Origin: an uncultured Sutterella sp.
GTDB taxonomy: Bacteria > Pseudomonadota > Gammaproteobacteria > Burkholderiales > Burkholderiaceae_F
DNA length: 64,000 nt
NCBI GenBank assembly: GCA_900543805.1
Contig: UQTE01000007.1
Span: 1-64,000, forward strand
Direction: 5' to 3'
The position numbers and the translations under genes are program-made. Each line of letters begins with the position of its first letter. Position 1 is the stretch's first letter. Shown piece after piece: positions 24,508 through 33,269 of the stretch. A model generated the notes under the pieces. The model did not search any database. It was not told the DNA's origin and was given only the letters and a program-made list of their open reading frames with translations.

Positions 24508-26135
24508 AACAAAAACGAACCTCCTTTCGTCTCCTCGCCGCCGTCACCGCCCTGAGTGCCGTCTTCGGAACCTCGTCCGTCGCTGCGCTCGAACGTCTTG
24601 AATCCGACGTTGTCGTGGTAGGCGGAGGCGCGGCGGGCTCCGCCGCCGCCATTGCCGCGCAGGAACAGGGCGCAAAGACCGTTCTTCTCGAAAAGACCGC
24701 CTTCCCCGCGGGTGCGGGCACCTTTGCGGGCGGACTCTTCGCCGCCGATTCGTCCCAACAGAAAGAACAAGGAAAGGTCGTCGACAAGGCTTGGCTCTAC
24801 AAGCAGTACATGGACATCTCGGGCGGCTATGTTAACTCCCGCCTCGTTCGCCGCATCATCGACGAATCGGGCTTCACGGTCGACTGGCTCAACAAACACG
24901 GCGCCGACGTGAAGCTCGTATCCGCCGGCACGGGCCACGCCTTCGATCACGTCGGCATGCCCGCCACGCTTCACGCCTATCAAAAGGGCGGCGCCAAGGC
25001 GATCCGCGCTCTGCACGATAGCTTCCGAAAACTCGGCGGCACGATTCGCTACACAACGCCCGCCCAGGAGCTTCTCTTTGACGAAGAGGGTCGCATCTGC
25101 GGCGTGAAAGCCAAGGACAAGAAGGGAGAAACCGTCGAAATCCGCGCCAAGGCCGTCGTTCTTGCCACCGGGGGGTTCGGCGGCAACGCCGAAATGATGA
25201 CGAAATTCATCGGCAAGCCCCATACGCTTGGTGAAGTGACGCAGAACACGGGCGACGGCCTTCGCATGGCCTGGAAGGCCGGGGCCGCCGAACGCGGCGC
25301 CGAGGTCGCACAATACTTCTTCCAGAAGCTCTCCTCCGACTCGCTCTCGGAAGTCTCGGCCGCGCTCGGAAAACCCTATCCCGAAGAGCTCGTGCAGATG
25401 AGCTTCCGGCCCTTCCTGCGCGTCAACCTTGCGGGCGATCGCTTCTCAGACGAAACGAAGGTGACGCTCTTTGCCATTCACGGCGCGGAACTTCACATGC
25501 AGCCTCAGGAAACCGAATACATGCTCTTTGACGAGACTGCGCTCGAGAAGATCGCCGAAGGCGGCTACGCCGCAATCGAAGAGCATTTCGGGGCTTTCCG
25601 CGACAAACCAGAATTCTTCATGGAGTTCAACCTCCCGAACGACACGAAGGTCGAAAGCGACGAGGAACGCAAGCCCCGGGATTTGCGCGCCATGTTCGCC
25701 AAACTCGCGGAGAGCACGCCTAAAACCAAGACCGTCGTGAAGGGCGAGTCGATCGCCGATCTTGCCCGCGCCCTCGGCATGGATCCTAAGCGCCTCGAAG
25801 CCTCCGTCGCGCAGTACAACGAAGCCGCAGAAACGGGACGAGACGACCTTTTCTTTGCGGACGGCAAGCGTTTTGAGCCCCTCCTCAAGGGACCTTTCTA
25901 CGCCGTCAAGTGGACTGCGCGCAACCTTGGCACGCTCGGCGGGATCGCCGTTGACGAAAAGCTTCGCGCCATAACGGATCGCGGCGACGTTGTTCCCGGC
26001 CTCTGGGCTGCGGGGGCCGATGCGGGCGGCATGTACGGGAAATCCTACGTCGACTTCGAAGGCGGCACGCTTGGCTTTGCCTACATCTCCGGTCGTCTCG
26101 CCGGAGAGGACGCGGCGAAGTGCGTCCGGCGATAA
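24504..26135 (+). CDS. Exported FAD-dependent reductase (fumarate reductase / flavocytochrome c flavoprotein type)
   Basis: This 543-aa flavoprotein has a Sec signal peptide (to about residue 28). The Rossmann ADP-binding motif is VVVVGGGAAGSAAAIAAQEQG, followed by the FAD/substrate domain of the succinate dehydrogenase/fumarate reductase flavoprotein family. The second dinucleotide region AVVLATGGFGGN and the C-terminal GGIAVDEKLRA and GLWAAGADAGGMYG blocks are present. No haem-binding CxxCH and no FMN-binding domain exist, so electrons must come from a separate periplasmic donor. Such enzymes reduce fumarate-like alpha,beta-unsaturated acids as terminal acceptors. The substrate is unknown. 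The gene is coupled to the LysR gene and ends in a strong terminator. Confidence 0.88.
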   Translation: MKQKRTSFRLLAAVTALSAVFGTSSVAALERLESDVVVVGGGAAGSAAAIAAQEQGAKTVLLEKTAFPAGAGTFAGGLFAADSSQQKEQGKVVDKAWLYKQYMDISGGYVNSRLVRRIIDESGFTVDWLNKHGADVKLVSAGTGHAFDHVGMPATLHAYQKGGAKAIRALHDSFRKLGGTIRYTTPAQELLFDEEGRICGVKAKDKKGETVEIRAKAVVLATGGFGGNAEMMTKFIGKPHTLGEVTQNTGDGLRMAWKAGAAERGAEVAQYFFQKLSSDSLSEVSAALGKPYPEELVQMSFRPFLRVNLAGDRFSDETKVTLFAIHGAELHMQPQETEYMLFDETALEKIAEGGYAAIEEHFGAFRDKPEFFMEFNLPNDTKVESDEERKPRDLRAMFAKLAESTPKTKTVVKGESIADLARALGMDPKRLEASVAQYNEAAETGRDDLFFADGKRFEPLLKGPFYAVKWTARNLGTLGGIAVDEKLRAITDRGDVVPGLWAAGADAGGMYGKSYVDFEGGTLGFAYISGRLAGEDAAKCVRR

Positions 26136-26155
26136 GCGCCCTCTTCCCCTCCTCC

Positions 26156-26190
26156 GTGCGTCCGCCCGTTCCGGGCGGACGCACTCTTTT
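26156..26190 (+). terminator. Terminator of the LysR-flavoprotein operon
   Basis: GTGCGTCCGCCC and GGGCGGACGCAC form a perfect 12-bp stem with a 5-nt loop, followed by TCTTTT. Confidence 0.92.
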
Positions 26191-26395
26191 CTAATCTTCT
26201 CGCTTTCAAAATCCGGAATACGAGATTCTTTGTTCTGACGTTTAGACCTCCGTAAATGGCAATGGGCAACGAAGGTAAGGCTCTTCATAATTTTCACGAA
26301 CGTCTGCGGATCAGGGCGAAGAGCTTGCAGTAAAAAATGAAGCCAGATCGCCATACCTCCCTCGTTTCTCTTTCACTCAATCTTCGGAGCATTTC

Positions 26396-28231
26396 ATGCA
26401 CAAGAATCTTCTTTCCGCGGCCGTCCTGACCGCACTGGCCTGCACCGCCCTCACGAGCGGCTCCGTCCACGCCATGGGCGCTGTCGGCGGCCCCGTCGTC
26501 AAGTACAGTTCGATCCAGGGCGAACTCGGCGAAGTTGTCGTCAATCCCTACAAGGTGGCGCCGCTCACCGCCATCATCAAGAACGGCGGCTACGACCTCA
26601 AGAGCGCCACGGTGCGCATCGTCCCGAAGAAGGGCGGCCGTGAAATCAAGTACGACGTCTCCCGCAGCCAGCTCCTCACGCACGCAGGCATTCCCGTCTT
26701 CGGTCTTTACGCCGACTACCGCAACACGGTGGAAGTCACCTACGTGCGCCACTTCAACGGCAAGGACGAAACGAAGACTGAAACCTATTCGATCTACACG
26801 AGCCCGATCGTGAGCATCGATCAGGGCACGAAGTCCCAGGGCCCGGGCCTCTTCAAGACGACTGTCAAGAAGATGGACAAGGCCTTCGAAGACCGTCTCT
26901 ACCTCATCAACAACATGGGTGCGGAAGTCGGCCTCAACAACCGCGCCATCTGGAACAACCCCATGGGCGGGGCGCTCACCTGGAACTTCGTTCCGGTTAC
27001 GGCCGTCATCGACTCGACCGGCGAAATCCGTTGGTACTTCGACGCCCGCACCGTTTGGGATCCCGAAAGCATCTATTCGGCCGGCGTCTTCATGGGCTTC
27101 CGTCAGAACGACGACGGCGCGCTCACCTGGGGCTTCGGCCAGCGCTACGTGAAGTACGACCTCATGGGCCGCGAAATCTTCAACCGCCGCCTCCCCTTCA
27201 CCTACAACGACTTCTCGCACTCGATGGACGCCGCACAGAACGGCCACTACTTCCTGCGTGTCGCCTCGTCCGACCATCGCCGCCTCGACAACAAGCGCGT
27301 GCGCACGGTCCGCGACGTGATCGCCGAAGTGGATGAAAACGGCACCGTCGTCGACGAATGGCGTCTCTTCGACATCCTCGACCCCTATCGTTCGAACGTG
27401 ATCAAGGCGCTCGACCAGGGCGCCGTCTGCCTCAACATCGACGCTACGAAGGCCGGCCAGACCCTCACCGCCGAAGACCTCGCCGCGCAGGACAAACTCG
27501 ACAACTTCGGCGACATCGCCGGGACGGGCGCGGGCCGCAACTGGGCGCACGTCAACTCCGTCGATTACGACCCGACCGACGACTCGATCATTCTCTCTTC
27601 GCGCCATCAGTCGGCCGTCATCAAAATCGGCCGCGACAAGGAGGTGAAGTGGATCCTCGGCGCCCCCGAAGGCTGGCGTTCGCCCTGGAAGGAAAAGGTC
27701 CTCACGCCGGTCGACAAGGACGGCAAGCCCATCGAATGCACGGGCGTTTCCTGCGAAGGCGGCTTTGACTGGACCTGGACGCAGCACACGGCCTTCCGCA
27801 TCGACTCGAAGTCGGACAAGGACGTCTTCTACCTCTCGGTCTTCGACAACGGCGACGCCCGCGGCATGGAACAGCCGGCGCTGCCCGAAATGAAGTACTC
27901 GCGCGCCGTCGTCTACAAGATCGACCAGAAGAAGATGACCGTGCAGCAGGTCTGGGAATACGGCAAGGAACGCGGTCACGACTGGTTCAGCCCGGTGACG
28001 TCACTCACCGAATACTACCCGGACAAGGATTCCGTCCTCGTCTATTCGGCGACGGCGGGCGCTGCTTTTGACCTCGCCACGGGCGCCTTCCTCTCGGCTC
28101 CGAACCCGTACCTCAACGAATTCCACTGGGGCGCCAAGGAACCCTCCGTGGAAATTCAGCTCCACAACACGTCGGGCTATCAGGCCATGGCCATTGACCT
28201 CAAGAAGGCCTTCAACAACCAGCCCAAATAA
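26396..28231 (+). CDS. assT: PAPS-independent aryl-sulfate sulfotransferase (AssT), copy 1
   Basis: This 611-aa periplasmic enzyme moves sulfate from one aryl sulfate ester to a phenolic acceptor. A Sec signal peptide covers about residues 1-26. By analogy with E. coli AssT, the key residues are His in FSHSMDAAQNGHYF, His in NWAHVNSVDYD, Arg in ILSSRHQSAV, and the transiently sulfated His in FDWTWTQHTAF. A Cys pair (ECTGVSCEG) just before the last motif matches the disulfide of the family. GGAG lies 6 nt before the ATG. No dedicated DsbL/DsbI pair is adjacent. A porin follows, and a second, clearly paralogous copy lies near 50 kb. Confidence 0.93.
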   Translation: MHKNLLSAAVLTALACTALTSGSVHAMGAVGGPVVKYSSIQGELGEVVVNPYKVAPLTAIIKNGGYDLKSATVRIVPKKGGREIKYDVSRSQLLTHAGIPVFGLYADYRNTVEVTYVRHFNGKDETKTETYSIYTSPIVSIDQGTKSQGPGLFKTTVKKMDKAFEDRLYLINNMGAEVGLNNRAIWNNPMGGALTWNFVPVTAVIDSTGEIRWYFDARTVWDPESIYSAGVFMGFRQNDDGALTWGFGQRYVKYDLMGREIFNRRLPFTYNDFSHSMDAAQNGHYFLRVASSDHRRLDNKRVRTVRDVIAEVDENGTVVDEWRLFDILDPYRSNVIKALDQGAVCLNIDATKAGQTLTAEDLAAQDKLDNFGDIAGTGAGRNWAHVNSVDYDPTDDSIILSSRHQSAVIKIGRDKEVKWILGAPEGWRSPWKEKVLTPVDKDGKPIECTGVSCEGGFDWTWTQHTAFRIDSKSDKDVFYLSVFDNGDARGMEQPALPEMKYSRAVVYKIDQKKMTVQQVWEYGKERGHDWFSPVTSLTEYYPDKDSVLVYSATAGAAFDLATGAFLSAPNPYLNEFHWGAKEPSVEIQLHNTSGYQAMAIDLKKAFNNQPK

Positions 28232-28249
28232 ACGGTGAAACGCGACGCT

Positions 28250-28282
28250 TCTCCCCGGAAAACCCATTTTTTCCCGGGGAGA
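28250..28282 (+). terminator. Hairpin between assT copy 1 and the porin gene
   Basis: CTCCCCGG (28251-28258) pairs with CCGGGGAG (28274-28281) around a loop of about 15 nt containing a T-run. There is no T-run on the 3' side. It is more likely an mRNA-stabilising or partial-attenuation element than a full terminator, so the porin may share the assT transcript. Confidence 0.45.
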
Positions 28283-28322
28283 GCTCGCTCCCCGCGAACA
28301 CTCAACCCATAGGTTCCTCCCC

Positions 28323-29501
28323 ATGAAACTCAAGCAATTCGCCCGCGTCCTCGGCAGCGCGGTCTTCGGTCTCGCCGCCGCGGCGTCCGTTCAGGCGGCC
28401 GACGTGAGCTTTTCCGGCGTCTACAACACCGGCCTTTACTATCTCAATCCCTCGCACGGCGACGACTCCTTCAAGTTGGCGGGCGTCGGCGAGACGCCGG
28501 TCGACTCGTCCCTGCATCTGCACGCCAAAGAAAACCTCGGCGACGGCCGCTACATCGGCGTGCAATTGGGCATCACCTTCTCCGGCGATACCGGGTCGCT
28601 CACTTCCCCCGGCGTACTTTTTGACGGTTCCCGCATTCTCTTCGGGAACGAAAACATTGAATTTTCGATCGGTCGCTTCGGCGGCTTCACGGTGGCGGAA
28701 ACGCCTTACTCCGCCTACACGCGTCTTCAGGCCAACCTGACGATGTCGCAGCTGACCGGCATTGCTCCGGCCAACATCACCCACCGAACGATGCGTCCGT
28801 CGAACGCCGTCGCCTTCAGTACGCGTCCCGAGACGGGCTTCTTCCTGCAGGGCTACTACACGAACGGCGACTCCGATGCCGCCGGCGACGAGGAAACGCT
28901 CTACGACTGGTCCGACCGCGTTCACGCGGGGCAGCTCGCATTCGGCTGGGTGGGACAGCGTCTCCGGTTGGGGGCCATCTACACCTGGGAAATGCCGGGC
29001 GATTCGCTCAATGTTGCAGGAGCGCGAAACGCGCGCCATGACGATACGAACGCCGTGCATCTCGTCGCGAACTACAACTTCGGCGGTCCGAGCGCCTCCG
29101 CGGTTCTCTTCTTCGGCAAGGACGTCTGGCGTCTCGGCGCCGCCCCGGATCTGCCCGCCATGGTCGGCGTCGGCAACACCGCGGCCGGACAAAATGCCGT
29201 TCGTCAGAGTTCCGACGGACTCGACGTTCAGGCGTTGATTCTCACGGGTGCCTACCCGATGGGCAGACACCGCATCTCGACTTCGCTCGGCTACATGCAG
29301 GCGCAGTGGGAAGGCGTGGAAAATCCCGACGGAGCCGACGACGGTGCCATGTGGCAGGCGGGGTTGGTCTACAACTACTACTTCTCGAAGAAAACGAGCC
29401 TCTACGCGGCTACGTCCTACGCCGACGGGAACCGCCTCTTTGAGAAACTCCCGCGCTACAACCAGATCATGGCCACGGCCGGTCTGTGCGTCCGCTTCTG
29501 A
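28323..29501 (+). CDS. Outer-membrane porin, Gram-negative porin-4 family
   Basis: This 392-aa trimeric beta-barrel porin is of the betaproteobacterial type. A Sec signal peptide ends at SVQA. The mature protein starts ADVSFSGVYNTGLYYL, alternates amphipathic strands with Gly/Asp/Asn loops throughout, and ends with the terminal Phe required for outer-membrane insertion (GLCVRF). The family motif SIGRFGGFTV is present near residue 118. It lies 91 nt downstream of an aryl sulfotransferase. It may admit aryl sulfates or phenols to the periplasm, which is inference from position only. A bidirectional terminator follows. Confidence 0.88.
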   Translation: MKLKQFARVLGSAVFGLAAAASVQAADVSFSGVYNTGLYYLNPSHGDDSFKLAGVGETPVDSSLHLHAKENLGDGRYIGVQLGITFSGDTGSLTSPGVLFDGSRILFGNENIEFSIGRFGGFTVAETPYSAYTRLQANLTMSQLTGIAPANITHRTMRPSNAVAFSTRPETGFFLQGYYTNGDSDAAGDEETLYDWSDRVHAGQLAFGWVGQRLRLGAIYTWEMPGDSLNVAGARNARHDDTNAVHLVANYNFGGPSASAVLFFGKDVWRLGAAPDLPAMVGVGNTAAGQNAVRQSSDGLDVQALILTGAYPMGRHRISTSLGYMQAQWEGVENPDGADDGAMWQAGLVYNYYFSKKTSLYAATSYADGNRLFEKLPRYNQIMATAGLCVRF

Positions 29502-29610
29502 CGCAGAAAGAAGTTCTCCTCTCTCCCTTGGACGACCTTGAGCCGATCCGCGGGAGGAGGCCGCATTCGGGCGGCGTTCGAGAGGAAACGCCGGACTCGA
29601 AAATGACGAA

Positions 29611-29647
29611 GGGCACGAAACCCACCGGGATTCGTGCCCTCCGCTTT
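29611..29647. terminator. Bidirectional terminator between porin and mop
   Basis: GGGCACGAA (29611-29619) pairs with TTCGTGCCC (29631-29639) around an 11-nt loop, with CCGCTTTT after it. It separates two convergent genes. Confidence 0.8.
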
Positions 29648-29662
29648 TGGAAGGAATCGGGA

Positions 29663-29872
29663 TCAGTCGACGGCGACCATCACGCTCGAAGCCTTGATGA
29701 CGGCGTAGGCCTTGTCACCAACCTTCAGGCCGAGGTTCTGGGCGGAATTCGTCGTGATCGAAGAAACGATTTTCTCGCCGGCCGCCGTTTCGATGGTCAC
29801 TTCCGTGGTGACGGGACCTTCCTTGATGGCGACGATCTTGCCTTCGAGGCAATTGCGGGCGGAAATTCGCAT
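29663..29872 (-). CDS. mop: Molbindin (Mop), molybdate-binding protein
   Basis: The 69-aa protein is a single TOBE/Mop domain. Residues from MRISARNCLEGKIVAIKEG through VVTTEVTIETAAGEKIVSSITTNSAQNLGL-type spacing to GDKAYAVIKASSVMVAVD match molbindins. These assemble as cytoplasmic hexamers that store or buffer molybdate for cofactor synthesis. AAGGAG lies 8 nt before the start. It stands alone. It fits the molybdenum reductase operon at 3.2-6.1 kb, and both upstream regions contain a TTTTCCCT/AGGGAA inverted half-site. Confidence 0.93.
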   Translation of the reverse strand: MRISARNCLEGKIVAIKEGPVTTEVTIETAAGEKIVSSITTNSAQNLGLKVGDKAYAVIKASSVMVAVD

Positions 29873-30293
29873 GGCTGTTACTCCTTAAGTGTGTTGATGA
29901 ACGAAGTGGGTGTTCAACGGTCACGAGACAACTGTATTGGTTTTGAGTCGTCCCTGGCAACAAGCGTTTTCCCTAAAGGGAATAACGTAGGATGCGAACA
30001 TTCCTTTCAGTCTCTCCCGCTTAATATTTTCGTTGATCGTGTCGAGGTGTTTGCGAAGCAGTCGAAAGCGTCTGAAAAAGAGCGCGGTCGGAGCCGCTTC
30101 ACGGAACGAAAGCCTACAGCATCGAGCGTCGTGAGAAGTTGATTTCTCCGCTCGGGTTTACGTTTTTTTTGCGATTGCTCAAGGAATTACTCTGCTCCTC
30201 CATAGTCTCTCGCGGCGCTACACTTGAGTCATCGTCGGGCGCAGGCGAATGCGCCCGTCTCCCAAACAAAATGCAATAAGAAGGAGTCTTTCG
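29873..30293. other. Divergent intergenic region with a small palindrome
   Basis: No gene is supported here. TTCCCTAAAGGGAA (29969-29982) is a 6-2-6 palindrome within TTTTCCCT and AGGGAA half-sites. It is a candidate operator or promoter element for mop. The right part must contain the promoter of the PatB/MalY gene. Confidence 0.4.
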
Positions 30294-31457
30294 ATGCAAT
30301 ACGACTTCACGACGCTCACCGAGCGCCGCGGCACGAATTCGATGAAGTGGAAGGGACCGGAAAAAGCACTGCCCGCCTGGGTGGCCGACATGGACTTCCG
30401 GACGGCGCCCGCCATTACCGAAGCGGTGATGGAAAAGGTCGGCAAAGGGATCTTCGGCTACTCCTGGATTCCCGAATCGCTCCTCGACACGGTCTCCGCC
30501 TGGTGGTCCCGCCGTTACGGCTGGACGATGAAACACGAGTGGATGCACTACGCGACGGGCGTGATGCCCGCGATTCATTCGATCGTGAAGAGCCTCACGG
30601 CGCCGGGCGACGGCGTCGTCGTGATGACGCCGGTCTACCACTGCTTCTTCCACGCGATCGAATGGAACGGCCGCGTGGTTCGCGAAGCGCCGCTTCACTT
30701 TGAAAACGGCGCCTACCGCTTCGATCCGGAAGCCTTGGAAGCGGCCCTCAAAGAACCCGCGACCACCCTGCTTCTTCTCTGCAATCCGCACAACCCGACG
30801 GGCGAACTCTGGACGCGCGAAGAGCTTGCGGAAATCGGTCGCCTCGCCGCCAAGTACGGCGTTCCCGTCGTGTCGGACGAAATTCACTGCGACCTCACGG
30901 ATCCGGGATCGGTCTACACGCCTTTCGCCTCCGTGAACGAAGAATGTGCGCAAAACGCGATCGTGACGGTCTCTCCTTCAAAGACCTTCAACATTCCGGG
31001 CATCAACACGTCGTTTGTCATCGTTCCGAACGAAGGTTTGCGCGGCCGCGTCTTCTGGGGCCTCGACCGCGACCAGGTCGGCTTCCCGAGCGCCATCGCG
31101 ATCGAAGCGACCGAAGCTGCCTACGGCAAGGGCGAAGCCTGGGTCGAAGAGGTCCGGGAAGTGCTCGCGCGCAACAAGGAGCGCGTCGTTTCCTTCCTGC
31201 ATAAGGAACTGCCGCAGCTCCACGTCACGCACCGCGAAGCGACCTACCTCGTCTGGATCGACTGCTCCGCCGTGACGGACGACGCCGACAAGCTGGTCGA
31301 ACACATTCACAAGACGACGGGACTCGTCGTGTCGCCCGGAAGCCAGTTCCGCGGAAACGGCCGCGCGTGGATCCGCCTCAATCCCGCGACGCAGCCCGAA
31401 CGTCTCGAAGAAATCCTCCGGCGCTTTGCCGAGGGCGTGAGGACCTTCGCCGCCTGA
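30294..31457 (+). CDS. PLP-dependent C-S lyase, PatB/MalY family
   Basis: This 387-aa fold-type I aminotransferase-like enzyme belongs to the PatB/MalY group, which cleaves cystathionine, cysteine S-conjugates or related thioethers to pyruvate, ammonia and a thiol. The N-terminus (GTNSMKWKGPEKALPAWVADMDF) is the group signature. LLLCNPHNPTGELWTREEL, SDEIHCDLT and the Schiff-base Lys in VSPSKTFNIPG are clear. The C-terminal RLNPATQPERLEEIL carries the carboxylate-binding Arg. It starts at 30294 because AAGGAG is 7 nt upstream. An aldehyde dehydrogenase gene follows by 39 nt, probably co-transcribed. The substrate is unknown. Confidence 0.9.
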   Translation: MQYDFTTLTERRGTNSMKWKGPEKALPAWVADMDFRTAPAITEAVMEKVGKGIFGYSWIPESLLDTVSAWWSRRYGWTMKHEWMHYATGVMPAIHSIVKSLTAPGDGVVVMTPVYHCFFHAIEWNGRVVREAPLHFENGAYRFDPEALEAALKEPATTLLLLCNPHNPTGELWTREELAEIGRLAAKYGVPVVSDEIHCDLTDPGSVYTPFASVNEECAQNAIVTVSPSKTFNIPGINTSFVIVPNEGLRGRVFWGLDRDQVGFPSAIAIEATEAAYGKGEAWVEEVREVLARNKERVVSFLHKELPQLHVTHREATYLVWIDCSAVTDDADKLVEHIHKTTGLVVSPGSQFRGNGRAWIRLNPATQPERLEEILRRFAEGVRTFAA

Positions 31458-31496
31458 ACCACCAGCGGCGCGATTCGAACCGAAAGGAGAATGTTT

Positions 31497-32927
31497 ATGA
31501 CCCATCGTTTCGATTGTCACTTCATCAACGGAAAGTGGACGCCGTCGACGGGCGACGCCAAGATCGAAGTCGAAAATCCCGCGACGCGGGAAATCTTCGC
31601 AACCGTGCCCGACGGCACGATTGAAGACGTCGACCGTGCCGTCGCGGCCGCCAAGGCGGCGCAGCCCGCCTGGGAAAAGGTTCCGATGGCCGAACGCGTC
31701 GCGCTCATGCGCCGCGTGATCGACTATCTGAAGGCCCGCGCCGACGAAATCACGGAATTGGAAGTGAAGGAGCTCGGCGCTCCGGTCACCTTTACGCGCA
31801 ACCTCCACGTGAACTACCCGATCGCCCGCATCGTGTCTTTTACGGACCTGGCCGAGAAGCTCCCCGACCACTACGACTTCCCCGAGTCCACCTGCACGCG
31901 CGAACCGGTCGGCGTCGTCGCCTGCATCACCCCTTGGAACTATCCTCTGGGTCAGGTCGTGCAGAAGGTGCCGCCCGCCCTTCTGATGGGGAACACCTGC
32001 GTTCTGAAGGCGAGCCAGCACACGCCGCTCACAGCCTACTTCCTTGCCGAAGCCTTCGAGGCGGCGGGCCTCCCGCCGGGCGTCTTCAACTTGGTTTCGG
32101 GCCGCGGCCGAAGCCTCGGCGACCGCCTCGCCACGCATCCCGACGTCGACATGGTGAGCTTTACGGGATCCACGACGGTCGGCTCCATGCTGGGCCAGAA
32201 GGGTCTCGCCTCGCTCAAGCGTCCGCATCTGGAATTGGGCGGCAAGTCGCCCTTCGTGTTTCTTCCGGGTATCGAAAATCTCGAACCCGCCGTGAAGAAG
32301 CTCTTCGATTCGATCTTCCTCAACGCGGGCCAGACCTGCACGGCGCTCTCGCGCCTCCTCGTTCCGGAAGCCGAGTTCGACCGAATCACGAAGGAACTCC
32401 TTCGTCAGATCCCGAACTACCGCACCGGTGATCCGACGGACGCGAAGACGGCCGTGGGCCCGCTCTCGTCCCTTGCGCAGTACCGCAAGGTCCGCTCCTA
32501 CCTTGAGCTCGGCCTCGAAGAAGGCGCGACGCTCTTGGCGGGCGCCGTTCCTCCCGAAGAGCCCGAGACCGGGTACTTCATCGAACCCGCGATCTTCACG
32601 AACGTGAAAAACGACATGCGGATCGCCCGCGAGGAAATCTTCGGCCCGGTTCTCTGCGTTCTCACCTACAAGACGCTCGACGAAGCGGCTGCGATCGCCA
32701 ACGACACGGTCTACGGCCTCAACGCCGCGGTCTGGGGCAAGAAGGACGAAGCCGTCGCCATGGCCAAGCGCATCCGCGCCGGGAACGTCTACGTCAACGA
32801 CGGTCCGCGCGACATCACGGCGCCCTTCGGCGGCATGAAGGCGAGCGGTCTCGGCCGCGAAGGCGGTTCGGAAGGGCTCTTCGCCTTTACGGAATGGCGC
32901 GCGGTCTTTGACAAGGGCGTGCTCTGA
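31497..32927 (+). CDS. NAD(P)-dependent aldehyde dehydrogenase
   Basis: This 476-aa member of the aldehyde dehydrogenase superfamily oxidises an aldehyde to its carboxylate in the cytoplasm. The motifs are VACITPWNYPLGQVVQKVPPA (cofactor and Asn region, near residue 142), FTGSTTVGS (Rossmann loop), LELGGKSPFVF with the general-base Glu, and the nucleophile in NAGQTCTALSRLL near residue 283. The C-terminal EEIFGPVLCV and PFGGMKASGLGREGG blocks are normal. I choose the ATG at 31497 over 31491 because AGGAG is then 7 nt away. The partner gene suggests a small amino-acid or thiol catabolic unit (inference). Confidence 0.92.
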   Translation: MTHRFDCHFINGKWTPSTGDAKIEVENPATREIFATVPDGTIEDVDRAVAAAKAAQPAWEKVPMAERVALMRRVIDYLKARADEITELEVKELGAPVTFTRNLHVNYPIARIVSFTDLAEKLPDHYDFPESTCTREPVGVVACITPWNYPLGQVVQKVPPALLMGNTCVLKASQHTPLTAYFLAEAFEAAGLPPGVFNLVSGRGRSLGDRLATHPDVDMVSFTGSTTVGSMLGQKGLASLKRPHLELGGKSPFVFLPGIENLEPAVKKLFDSIFLNAGQTCTALSRLLVPEAEFDRITKELLRQIPNYRTGDPTDAKTAVGPLSSLAQYRKVRSYLELGLEEGATLLAGAVPPEEPETGYFIEPAIFTNVKNDMRIAREEIFGPVLCVLTYKTLDEAAAIANDTVYGLNAAVWGKKDEAVAMAKRIRAGNVYVNDGPRDITAPFGGMKASGLGREGGSEGLFAFTEWRAVFDKGVL

Positions 32928-33269
32928 ACCCGTAAAAGATAAAGCCCCGAACGGTGCTTAAATAAGACAAGGGGGCGTTCGATCGGTATCGGGCGCCCTT
33001 TCTCTTTGGGTGCCCGCCCGAGCGTCGCCGTTCTCTTTCGGATGCCTTCCGTCCGACCCCCGTTCGGCGACGCCCGTGCGAGGTTCGCGCCTCTCTCTTC
33101 GGCGTGTTTCCCTACACCCCCATTGTCGGCTCCCGGCATGGAGCAAAAGGACTCCGGACGGCGGTATTCACCGAGGAACGGACAATGTTTCCCATGGCGA
33201 AACCGTGGTGGTTGCGCTCAAAGAGACGAAACCCCTCCGGGGTCACACGACGGGGTTTCTCGGTTCTCC
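32928..33269. other. Convergent intergenic region with weak terminators
   Basis: No gene is supported. An imperfect GC stem (about 32968-33001, GGGGGCG with CGCCC then TTT) probably ends the aldehyde dehydrogenase transcript. GAAACCCC (33228-33235) with GGGGTTTC (33252-33259) can end the opposite gene, the first 779-aa paralogue. Confidence 0.45.
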
